Assembly (NCBI GenBank): GCA_965660355.1
Contig: CBFHZN010000051.1
Location: forward strand, 1-5,818
DNA length: 5,818 bases
Direction of reading: 5' to 3'
Source of the DNA: CAJXVY01 sp965660355
GTDB lineage: Bacteria; Actinomycetota; Actinomycetes; Actinomycetales; Microbacteriaceae
In this document: in pieces, positions 1-5,575 of the stretch
Layout of the letters: every line of letters starts with the position of its first letter
How positions within the stretch are numbered: position 1 is the stretch's first letter
Notes under the pieces: generated by a model
Seen by the model: the letters and a program-made list of their open reading frames with translations, nothing else
Databases searched by the model: none
Told to the model about the DNA's origin: nothing
Position numbers and translations under genes: made by a program

Positions 1-992
1 CTCTTCACCAGCTCACTAACCGCTGGCATACGGGTTGAACCACCAACCAGCACCACGTGGGCAATGTCTGCAACCTTCACGCCAGCTTCTTTGACAACGT
101 CTTCGAATGGCTTGCGTGTGCGCTCGAGCAGGTCATTGGTCAATGACTCAAACTGAGCACGTGAAATGCTCATGTCCAAGTTTGCAGGACCTGATTCTGT
201 CAGTGACAGATAGGGCAGCTGAACCTGAGTTGAGGTGGAAGTCGAAAGCTCCTTCTTGGCCTGCTCAGCGGCTTCCTTCAGTCTCTGCAAAGCAATCTTG
301 TCGCCTGAGACATCAACACCGCTGGTGTTTTTGAACTCAGTAACCATGTGATCAACCAATCGCTGATCCCAGTCGTCACCACCAAGACGGTTATCACCAC
401 TGGTTGAGCGAACCTGAATGGTTGAGAAGTCATCGTCTTTTCCAACCTCAAGTAGGGAAACATCGAATGTTCCACCACCAAGGTCGAATACCAGAATCAG
501 CTCATCTTCCTTGCCTCGGTCCAAACCGTAAGCCAAGGCTGCTGCAGTTGGCTCGTTGATGATTCGCAATACGTTGAGCCCCGCGATTTCGCCGGCTTCC
601 TTGGTTGCCTGACGCTCAGCATCATTGAAATATGCGGGGACTGTGATCACAGCGTCTGTGACGTCCTCACCCAAATAGGTTTCTGAGTCGCGCTTCAGTT
701 TCATCAAAATTCTGGCGCTGATTTCCTGCGGGGTATATTTTTTGTCATCAACATCAAATTTCCAGTCAGTTCCCATGTGGCGTTTTACGGAGCTAACTGT
801 TCTGTCTACGTTTGTGACTGCCTGACGTTTTGCGGTTTCACCAACAAGGATGTTTCCGTCCTTGGTGAAAGCAACAACCGACGGGGTTGTTCGCATGCCT
901 TCGGCGTTAGCGATTACTTTTGGTTCACCAGCTTCCAATACGGTTACCGCACTGTTAGTGGTTCCTAGGTCAATTCCTACTGCGCGACCCAT
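1..992 (-). CDS. dnaK: Molecular chaperone DnaK (Hsp70), N-terminal part; 3' end outside window
   Basis: ATP-dependent cytosolic Hsp70 chaperone that binds unfolded polypeptides and cycles with DnaJ and GrpE. Only 330 residues are present (family length is about 610-640), covering most of the nucleotide-binding domain; the substrate-binding domain is outside the window. Visible motifs are the phosphate-1 loop GIDLGTTNS (6-14), Lys70 in SVKRHMG (the residue equivalent to catalytic Lys70 of E. coli), INEPTAAALAYG (145-156), phosphate-2 DLGGGTFD (170-177) and the adenosine motif GGSTRMP (317-323). The glutamate of INEPT is at 147, against 171 in E. coli, which fits the roughly 24-residue lobe I deletion of Gram-positive Hsp70s. 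The ATG is fixed by the MGRAVGIDLGTT start and by AAGGAG at 1003-998, five bases upstream. The frame is open throughout with no frameshift. Its 5' region carries two HspR operators. In actinobacteria grpE, dnaJ and hspR usually follow dnaK, and would lie beyond position 1. Confidence 0.98.
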   Translation of the reverse strand, partial: MGRAVGIDLGTTNSAVTVLEAGEPKVIANAEGMRTTPSVVAFTKDGNILVGETAKRQAVTNVDRTVSSVKRHMGTDWKFDVDDKKYTPQEISARILMKLKRDSETYLGEDVTDAVITVPAYFNDAERQATKEAGEIAGLNVLRIINEPTAAALAYGLDRGKEDELILVFDLGGGTFDVSLLEVGKDDDFSTIQVRSTSGDNRLGGDDWDQRLVDHMVTEFKNTSGVDVSGDKIALQRLKEAAEQAKKELSTSTSTQVQLPYLSLTESGPANLDMSISRAQFESLTNDLLERTRKPFEDVVKEAGVKVADIAHVVLVGGSTRMPAVSELVK

Positions 993-1026
993 TTCTTCTC
1001 CTTCTATTTATTGAAAATTCTTCAGA

Positions 1027-1047
1027 CTTGAGTCTTCTACACTCAAG
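1027..1047. promoter_or_regulatory. HAIR operator 1 (HspR-binding inverted repeat), dnaK-proximal
   Basis: A perfect match to the HspR-associated inverted repeat CTTGAGT-N7-ACTCAAG: CTTGAGT at 1027-1033, a 7-base spacer, and ACTCAAG at 1041-1047. The symmetry extends one base on each side (1026 and 1048). HspR, a MerR-family repressor, binds this element in Streptomyces and Mycobacterium to repress dnaK and other heat-shock genes, using DnaK as co-repressor. This copy lies 34 bases upstream of the dnaK ATG. It is therefore either at the transcription start or within the 5' leader, where binding would block initiation or elongation. Confidence 0.95.
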
Positions 1048-1083
1048 TTTCAATAAACATAACAAACTTGTCAAGAGATTATT
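1046..1083 (-). promoter_or_regulatory. Candidate dnaK promoter region between the two HAIRs
   Basis: Two readings are possible on the minus strand. (a) AATAAT at 1083-1078, a 5/6 match to TATAAT, would start transcription near 1071 and leave about 79 bases of leader containing HAIR 1; its -35 would fall in HAIR 2 but matches poorly at normal spacing. (b) A perfect TTGACA -35 at 1074-1069 with 17-bp spacing points to a weak -10 (GAAACT, 1051-1046) overlapping HAIR 1. Either arrangement puts a HAIR over a core element or in the early transcribed region, as expected for HspR repression. The TTGACA lies inside a small palindrome CTTGACAAG (1075-1067). The exact start cannot be decided from sequence. 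Confidence 0.45.
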
Positions 1084-1087
1084 CCGA

Positions 1088-1114
1088 AAACTTGAGTTAC
1101 ATTGACTCAAGTTT
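1088..1114 (-). terminator. Possible weak terminator of the two-component operon, built from extended HAIR 2
   Basis: In minus-strand RNA this 10-bp stem with a 7-base loop lies three bases after the sensor-kinase stop codon. The stem has only three G-C pairs, and its 3' arm ends in U residues followed by one more U and then C. That makes it a poor intrinsic terminator, but it is the only hairpin between the kinase gene and dnaK. Its main role is clearly as an operator; termination is inferred from position only. Confidence 0.25.
1091..1111. promoter_or_regulatory. HAIR operator 2 (HspR-binding inverted repeat), distal
   Basis: A second perfect HAIR: CTTGAGT at 1091-1097, a 7-base spacer of different sequence, and ACTCAAG at 1105-1111. 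The flanks add three more symmetric bases per arm (AAA at 1088-1090, TTT at 1112-1114), giving a 10-bp-arm repeat. The centres of the two HAIRs are 64 bp apart, close to six helical turns, so two HspR dimers would sit on nearly the same face of the DNA. This copy is only 6 bases past the stop codon of the sensor kinase gene. Confidence 0.95.
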
Positions 1115-1117
1115 GAG

Positions 1118-2878
1118 CTAAATGGTTACTTTCGCGCTTAGTTTGACCTTGCCGCCGGAGTTTTCAATTGAAAAATCACTGGCTAGCTCTTCAAATAGCC
1201 TGAAGCCGATTCCCTTGGGGTTGGCATGATGAACTTCGCTTCCGTTGTTCACTGCCTCGACCACTAAAAAATGATCTGCTCTTTCTACTTTGCCCTCGAA
1301 TTCTGTTGCATTGCCGTGGCGAATTGCATTGCTAACAGCCTCTCGAAGAATCTCAAAAACACTCTCGGATGCAACCGAGTTGGATTTCAATACCTCAGCT
1401 GCATCAAAAGAGGCTTCGATGTTCAATTGGCATACGTCTTCCCAGGTTTCTAATAGTTCTTGTTTCAATAAAGCAAAGTCTTTGGAGGGTTCCGGTCCCT
1501 GTGAGGTGATCTGAATAGCCCTGTCCACCTCTTTCAAAACCGTATAGGAATCAGCACCCTGGTTGAGGTTTATCTTTCCCAAAGCGGCAGTCAAGATTCC
1601 TTGCAAATGACCATGCAACATCAGGTCCCATTTGCGCTTTGATTGCCAAATCTCCTGCTGAACAAGGTCTATTGATCGCTGCTGCTCAAGTTTTAACTCC
1701 TCTAGCGCATCCAGGATTACCTCCCGTTGCTGTTGAAACACGATGCCAGCTGTCATGGCCATCATGGTTATTGCCATCACCGGCATCGGAACATATGCCA
1801 ACCCTCTTGCTGGGTCACTAGTTGAAACAAGTTGATCGGAAATCAAAAAAGACCCGACTCCTATCAACAGTCCAAATAACCCGGAAATTAGAAACGCTAA
1901 ATAGGAGCTCGCCTTCACGTGGCCTGGAATTAGAGATGCCAATAAAGCAACAACCGTGCTTGAGAGCAAAACGGAACCAGAAATATTTACAGCTGTCGAC
2001 GAGCCTGAAACAGATGAGGCGAGAAACAGCATAAAGGGAACTAAAAACAATGTTGGGGCTAGAGGAGAGATGGTTGAGCGAAGACCAACGGGGTGTCCTA
2101 GTTTGCCAACGGTGGGCGTGAAGGTAACGGGTGTGCTCTCAATAAATGGTCTATAAATCCTGCTTGCATCCAAAATCACCCGGCGGGTTCTAAATAGAAG
2201 ATCTTTCAACACGACCTTGCTGTATTCAGATAGGTCTTCACCTGTTTTGGAAGCGGTTTCCAGTCTTGCCTGCAATGACTTCAACGAGAAAAGCAGGTCA
2301 TTCTCAATTACACGCTTAATTTTCCTGTGCATTAGGTCAAGTTGATTGCGGTTTTGCTGAAGGTTATGAGTGTGGGTTTGCAAAACCCTTGAGTAGACAT
2401 CCACAGATTCTTGGTATTCGTCTTTGCTTCCAGCAAATAACGCAGCTACAGCCGCATAAATGGCAAATGAATTCAGCATCCCTGGAAATCGGATGTCCTG
2501 AGCTGCTATTTCACTAAGTTCGAGGGAATTAACAACTAAAACAAGCGAGACTCCGCGAGCGCAACTGGCTAACAAAATAAAAAGCAGGTTGATCAAGAGC
2601 CGGCCGTTTTTATTTTCAATCCTGGAGGCTATTGAAAAACCAATAATCAAAAACAATAAAAAAGCGGCAATGCTACCAACATGAGCCAGTGACCAGAGTA
2701 AGAGGTCGTCGCCTTTAAGGAGAAGGTCAAAAAACACAAAGTGCGCTGTGTAGGAAGCGGTGGCAAACAGCCCAATAAAGGGACCCAGGAATCTTTTTGA
2801 GTAAAACCCACGGAAAAACCAAGAGAGTTTCAATTCTTTTGGCAGTAATCGGAGGCTATTAGGAAGGCTTAGGTTCAT
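1118..2878 (-). CDS. Membrane sensor histidine kinase with two four-helix membrane modules
   Basis: Probable sensor of a two-component system whose partner is the preceding regulator gene; signal unknown. The protein has 586 residues. Four hydrophobic segments lie at about 30-50, 62-84, 93-117 and 132-150. A charged, glutamine-rich, probably coiled-coil cytoplasmic stretch follows (about 152-250), then four more hydrophobic segments (about 275-292, 298-318, 325-347, 361-381). A second coiled coil (about 383-415) leads into a HisKA_3-like dimerisation segment, with the likely phosphoacceptor His422 in LHGHLQG. The C-terminus is a HATPase_c domain with N-box REAVSNAIRHGNA (512-524, Asn517) and a G2-like KGIGFRL (555-561). 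The G1 region reads NNGSE (544-548) instead of the classical DxGxG. No periplasmic domain is visible, so it probably senses within or at the membrane. The ATG at 2878 has AGGGG eight bases upstream, inside the regulator gene, suggesting coupled translation. Kinase family is confident; the input module is unrecognised. Confidence 0.88.
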   Translation of the reverse strand: MNLSLPNSLRLLPKELKLSWFFRGFYSKRFLGPFIGLFATASYTAHFVFFDLLLKGDDLLLWSLAHVGSIAAFLLFLIIGFSIASRIENKNGRLLINLLFILLASCARGVSLVLVVNSLELSEIAAQDIRFPGMLNSFAIYAAVAALFAGSKDEYQESVDVYSRVLQTHTHNLQQNRNQLDLMHRKIKRVIENDLLFSLKSLQARLETASKTGEDLSEYSKVVLKDLLFRTRRVILDASRIYRPFIESTPVTFTPTVGKLGHPVGLRSTISPLAPTLFLVPFMLFLASSVSGSSTAVNISGSVLLSSTVVALLASLIPGHVKASSYLAFLISGLFGLLIGVGSFLISDQLVSTSDPARGLAYVPMPVMAITMMAMTAGIVFQQQREVILDALEELKLEQQRSIDLVQQEIWQSKRKWDLMLHGHLQGILTAALGKINLNQGADSYTVLKEVDRAIQITSQGPEPSKDFALLKQELLETWEDVCQLNIEASFDAAEVLKSNSVASESVFEILREAVSNAIRHGNATEFEGKVERADHFLVVEAVNNGSEVHHANPKGIGFRLFEELASDFSIENSGGKVKLSAKVTI

Positions 2879-2882
2879 ATAC

Positions 2883-3497
2883 CTAACCCCTGAAAACCCT
2901 GAGTGCTGCGATTACTCTTTGATAACCAGTGGCTTCATCCACCCCCAGATTCTCGCAGGCCCTCTGTATTATCCGATTCACCGCTCTGACTGAGGTTGAT
3001 CTGACATCAGCAATCTGCTGAATTGATTTACCCTCGTATAACCCCTGCATAACCTCTCTTTGAATGCGAGTGAGTTTTTGAGGATCATTATCTGAAACTG
3101 ATGTGCTGTCGTATGTCCCCCTGGATGCCTGATAAACAGCACCTGTAAGATCTTTCAAATTTGACACACGGTCTTTGGAAAGATGCCCAAACGGTCCGTT
3201 ATCAAAGCTTCTGAGAAGACTTTGAAAATAGTTATTGCCAACATTTGTCAAAAATAAAATGCCCACAGTCGGGTTATGCATTCTCAGACGATAGGCAACA
3301 TCCACCCCAGAGGGACCCTGCCCCAAATCAACATCAACCACTGCCACATCCGGGTCAAAGTTTTTTGCCTTTTTGACCGCCTGCGAAGCGCTGTCGGTTT
3401 CGGTAACTTCAAAGCCAGCCCCGTTTAGCGCGTTTGATAAAAGGGATCGAGCAAACTGCTCGTCCTCAACCACTAGCACCTTTACCTTGAAATCCAC
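2883..3497 (-). CDS. Response regulator, receiver plus LuxR/NarL-type HTH
   Basis: Cytosolic DNA-binding regulator of 204 residues, typical for the NarL/FixJ class. The receiver domain (about 5-125) keeps the full phosphorylation site: acidic pair Glu11/Asp12, probable phosphoacceptor Asp55 in VVDVD, Thr84 in FLTN, and Lys108 in LSKD. The loop after Asp55 reads LGQGPSGVD, one residue longer than the usual MPxxxG loop and reminiscent of an actinobacterial subgroup with LGxGPxGxDLA. A LuxR-type helix-turn-helix follows at about 141-197 (LTRIQREVMQGLYEG, then the recognition helix near 167-180). The start is GTG at 3497. No Shine-Dalgarno sequence precedes it, but a -10-like hexamer ends six bases upstream, so it may be leaderless. 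An internal GTG at codon 7 is a weaker alternative because it would remove most of strand beta 1. It is the first gene of an operon with the kinase. Likely targets, by position only, are its own promoter and the divergent permease. Confidence 0.93.
   Translation of the reverse strand: MDFKVKVLVVEDEQFARSLLSNALNGAGFEVTETDSASQAVKKAKNFDPDVAVVDVDLGQGPSGVDVAYRLRMHNPTVGILFLTNVGNNYFQSLLRSFDNGPFGHLSKDRVSNLKDLTGAVYQASRGTYDSTSVSDNDPQKLTRIQREVMQGLYEGKSIQQIADVRSTSVRAVNRIIQRACENLGVDEATGYQRVIAALRVFRG
2887..2891 (-). promoter_or_regulatory. Ribosome binding site of the sensor kinase, inside the regulator gene
   Basis: AGGGG on the minus strand lies eight bases before the kinase ATG (2878-2876) and overlaps the last codons of the response regulator. 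With only four bases between the regulator stop (TAG, 2885-2883) and the kinase ATG, this supports translational coupling and a single transcript. Confidence 0.7.
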
Positions 3498-3503
3498 AAC
3501 TAA

Positions 3504-3509
3504 ACAATG
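3504..3509 (-). promoter_or_regulatory. Candidate -10 element for leaderless regulator transcript
   Basis: CATTGT on the minus strand ends six bases before the GTG start, so transcription would begin at the start codon itself. It keeps the two most important -10 bases (A at the second position, T at the sixth) but is otherwise weak, and no good -35 is seen. The lack of any Shine-Dalgarno sequence is the main support. Confidence 0.4.
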
Positions 3510-3547
3510 CCTCAGAAGTATTCGGTCTGGCTAGTAAATGTTCTAAA

Positions 3548-3570
3548 ACCGAACAAGATTTGTGTTCGGT
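3548..3570. repeat. Inverted repeat in the divergent intergenic region, candidate operator
   Basis: Perfect 8-bp arms ACCGAACA (3548-3555) and TGTTCGGT (3563-3570), separated by 7 bases. A third copy of the core half-site TTCGGT lies at 3521-3526, nearer the regulator start. No T-run follows either arm and no gene ends here, so a terminator is unlikely. The position, about 50-75 bases upstream of the regulator start and 85-107 upstream of the permease start, suits binding by a dimeric transcription factor. The neighbouring response regulator is the obvious candidate, but this is inference. Confidence 0.6.
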
Positions 3571-3642
3571 GTTTCGCTAAAAATCAGCTTGCTTAAAAGT
3601 TAACTAACAATGACATCAGTGCCATTTCAGAACACATGGGTC

Positions 3643-3648
3643 TAGTCT
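3643..3648 (+). promoter_or_regulatory. Candidate -10 element for leaderless permease transcript
   Basis: TAGTCT fits the actinobacterial TANNNT pattern and ends six bases before the ATG at 3655, the exact spacing for a transcript starting at the A of the start codon. There is no Shine-Dalgarno sequence before this ATG. No convincing -35 is visible. Confidence 0.5.
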
Positions 3649-3654
3649 TTTCGC

Positions 3655-4977
3655 ATGGCAAACACAGACAACGTAGTCAAGAAACCAAAAGGAGCCCTCA
3701 GTTGGGCGATGTGGGATTGGGCAAGCCAATCATTTCCAACAGTTATTACCTCATTTGTCTTCTCCGTTTACATCACCAGTCAGGCTTTTGCCCCGGAGGG
3801 CATGAGCGAAGGAGAGTTCGAGCAATACACAGGTAGTTTGTTGGGTCTAAGCGGCACAATAGCCGGAATCATCATTGCTCTGATTGCACCTATTGTTGGC
3901 AGAAGATCAGATGCCACGGGTAGGAAAAAGCTCTGGTTGTTTGTAAACACCTACCTATTTGCTTTCATGATCGGTTTGATGTTTTTCGTGGCACCAAGCA
4001 ATGACTTCTTTTTCTTCGGATTAATACTTCTCGCGCTTGGCGGAATCTTTTTTGAGTTTGCAACCGTGAACTATAACGCCATGCTCTCCTGGGTTGCATC
4101 CCCCGGTTCAAGGGGAAAAATCAGCCAGTTTGGGTGGGGGCTTGGTTATATGGGAGGCATTCTGCTTCTGATTATGGCCCTGTTCATCATCCAATTCGGT
4201 GGAGCAGAGCTGTTGGGAATTCCCGATGAGCAGGGATTACCCGTTCGAGTTGTGATGCTGATTTCAATGGCATGGGTGCTGCTTTTCTCAATCCCACTAC
4301 TCATCAACGTTCCCGAAACCCCTCCCGCTAGAGAGATGGAGAAGGTCTCAGTCATCCAGAGCTATCTGGATCTCTTCAAAAAAATTGCCTATCTTGCTCG
4401 CAACGACAGAAACATGTTGATTTTTCTGGTTGGCTCCGCCGTCTACAGGGATGGACTGAACGGAGTCTTTGCCTATGGAGCAGTGCTGGGATCTCTCGCC
4501 TTTGGGCTTAGTTTGACTGAGGTAATCCTGTTTGGAATTGCAGCCAATGTTGTTGCTGGAGCGGGTGCCTTCGGAGCAGCGCTGATTGAGGACCGCTACG
4601 GCTCAAAACGAGTGATGTTGTTTTCAATCGTGGGTGTGATGCTCGGCGGTTTCGCAGTGTTTGTCTTTTATGACTGGGGTGTTCCTGCATTTTTCATATT
4701 CGGTCTTTTCCTCTCAACTTTCGTTGGTCCGGCCCAGGCGGCAGGAAGGACAATGCTCTCAAGGCTAAGTAAAGACGATGAGCAGGGAGAGATGTTTGGT
4801 TTGTATGCGACAACTGGGCGCTCCATCAGCTTCTTGTCTCCGCTAGCTTGGACAGTGTTTGTTGGAAGCTTTGGGGCAATTTTTGGAATCCTGGGGCTGA
4901 TGATTGTTCTGGGTGCTGGGTTTTTAGTGATGCTGTTTGTTAGGGATGCTCGATACGAGCCTCAAATCAATCAGTAA
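3655..4977 (+). CDS. MFS permease, UMF1/Atg22-like family
   Basis: Integral membrane protein of 440 residues with about 12 hydrophobic segments, as expected for the major facilitator superfamily. The N-terminal signature SWAMWDWASQSFPTVI (16-31), leading into helix 1, resembles the W-x-YDWANSAF motif of the UMF1 / Atg22-like branch. After helix 2 comes an MFS motif-A-like loop, VGRRSDATGRKK (81-92); the equivalent loop of the second half is IEDRYGSKR (311-319). Atg22 in yeast exports amino acids from the vacuole; bacterial members have no settled substrate, so none is assigned. The charged linker between the two six-helix halves is near 220-250. The ATG at 3655 gives an N-terminus of typical length before the signature and is probably read from a leaderless transcript. 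Transcribed divergently from the regulator operon, it ends inside the 3' end of dcd. Confidence 0.88.
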   Translation: MANTDNVVKKPKGALSWAMWDWASQSFPTVITSFVFSVYITSQAFAPEGMSEGEFEQYTGSLLGLSGTIAGIIIALIAPIVGRRSDATGRKKLWLFVNTYLFAFMIGLMFFVAPSNDFFFFGLILLALGGIFFEFATVNYNAMLSWVASPGSRGKISQFGWGLGYMGGILLLIMALFIIQFGGAELLGIPDEQGLPVRVVMLISMAWVLLFSIPLLINVPETPPAREMEKVSVIQSYLDLFKKIAYLARNDRNMLIFLVGSAVYRDGLNGVFAYGAVLGSLAFGLSLTEVILFGIAANVVAGAGAFGAALIEDRYGSKRVMLFSIVGVMLGGFAVFVFYDWGVPAFFIFGLFLSTFVGPAQAAGRTMLSRLSKDDEQGEMFGLYATTGRSISFLSPLAWTVFVGSFGAIFGILGLMIVLGAGFLVMLFVRDARYEPQINQ

Positions 4978-5563
4978 GCGGAGTATTTCCAACATCGGTG
5001 ATGTGAAAATTCTTATAGCTCCTTGAAGCTGTTGGTCCTCTTTGTCCCTGATACCGAGAGCCATACTTAGCGCTTCCGTATGGATTTTCTGATTCACTAC
5101 TGAGCTGGAAAAAACACAGCTGACCAATCTTCATCCCCGGCCAGAGCTTTATTGGCAGTGTCGCAACATTTGATAATTCCAATGTCACGTGTCCAGAAAA
5201 CCCAGGATCAACAAAACCCGCTGTTGAATGAGTCAATAACCCAAGGCGTCCCAAAGAGCTCTTGCCCTCAAGCCTTGCTGCGATGTCGGCAGGAAGCGAG
5301 ACGGTTTCGTAGGTGGAACCCAAAACAAATTCACCCGGGTGGAGAATAAACGGTTCATCTGCAGTGACCTCAACAAATCTGGTTAGGTCATCCTGCTGGG
5401 TTGCTGGATCAATAAATGCATAGCGGTGGTTATCAAAAAGCCTAAAAAACCTATCAAGCCTGACATCAATACTTGATGGTTGCAGAAGATCCATATCCAA
5501 AGGATCAAGTCCAATACGACCAGCTTCGATTTGGTGGCGGATATCTTTATCGCTAAGCAGCAT
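4967..5563 (-). CDS. dcd: dCTP deaminase, probably bifunctional (dUMP-forming)
   Basis: Cytosolic trimeric nucleotide enzyme converting dCTP to dUTP or, in the bifunctional actinobacterial form, directly to dUMP with release of ammonia and pyrophosphate, feeding thymidylate synthesis. The 198 residues cover the whole family length (about 190). Motifs are the N-terminal MLLSDKDIR, QPSSIDVRLD (28-37), the active-site stretch EGKSSLGRLG (99-108) with Ser103 and Arg106 placed like the catalytic Ser and Arg, HSTAGFVDPGFSGH (112-125), Glu129 in TLELSN as the probable general base, WPGMKIGQL (141-149), and the C-terminal lid YQGQRGPTASRSY (171-183). The core and lid match the Mycobacterium tuberculosis Dcd-Dut far better than monofunctional enterobacterial Dcd, from memory of that sequence. 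The tail after RSYKNF is a few residues longer. The ATG at 5563 has no Shine-Dalgarno sequence; a -10-like TAGCAT ends six bases upstream. It overlaps the permease gene by 11 bp, tail to tail. Confidence 0.97.
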   Translation of the reverse strand: MLLSDKDIRHQIEAGRIGLDPLDMDLLQPSSIDVRLDRFFRLFDNHRYAFIDPATQQDDLTRFVEVTADEPFILHPGEFVLGSTYETVSLPADIAARLEGKSSLGRLGLLTHSTAGFVDPGFSGHVTLELSNVATLPIKLWPGMKIGQLCFFQLSSESENPYGSAKYGSRYQGQRGPTASRSYKNFHITDVGNTPLTD

Positions 5564-5569
5564 GAGTAA

Positions 5570-5575
5570 ATGCTA
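5570..5575 (-). promoter_or_regulatory. Candidate -10 element for leaderless dcd transcript
   Basis: TAGCAT on the minus strand (TANNNT pattern) ends six bases before the dcd ATG. Its first three bases are the stop codon of the upstream transporter gene. With no Shine-Dalgarno sequence before dcd, an internal leaderless promoter explains initiation better than read-through alone. Confidence 0.45.

Noticed and set aside
107..481. Short open frames on both strands over 107-481
   Set aside because: They lie inside the continuous dnaK frame, which has all family motifs; their translations resemble no known protein.
1021..1114. The two similar repeats as a CRISPR or mobile-element end
   Set aside because: Only two units exist, each is an exact HspR operator, and their location before dnaK explains them fully.
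1271..2156. Several plus-strand open frames of 60-74 codons inside the sensor kinase gene
   Set aside because: They are antisense to a long frame with clear kinase motifs, lack good ribosome sites and show no recognisable features.
3548..3570. Inverted repeat as an intrinsic terminator
   Set aside because: No gene ends here, both neighbours diverge from it, and no T-run follows either arm; an operator is the better reading.
3598..3605. Palindrome AGTTAACT in the divergent region
   Set aside because: It is only 8 bp in an A/T-rich stretch, has no second copy nearby, and is expected by chance.
3636..3836. Plus-strand frame starting with ATG at 3636
   Set aside because: It is out of frame with the permease and overlaps its N-terminal signature; the permease start at 3655 is well supported.
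5152..5349. Plus-strand open frame opposite dcd
   Set aside because: It is a shadow of the strongly conserved dcd frame with no family resemblance.
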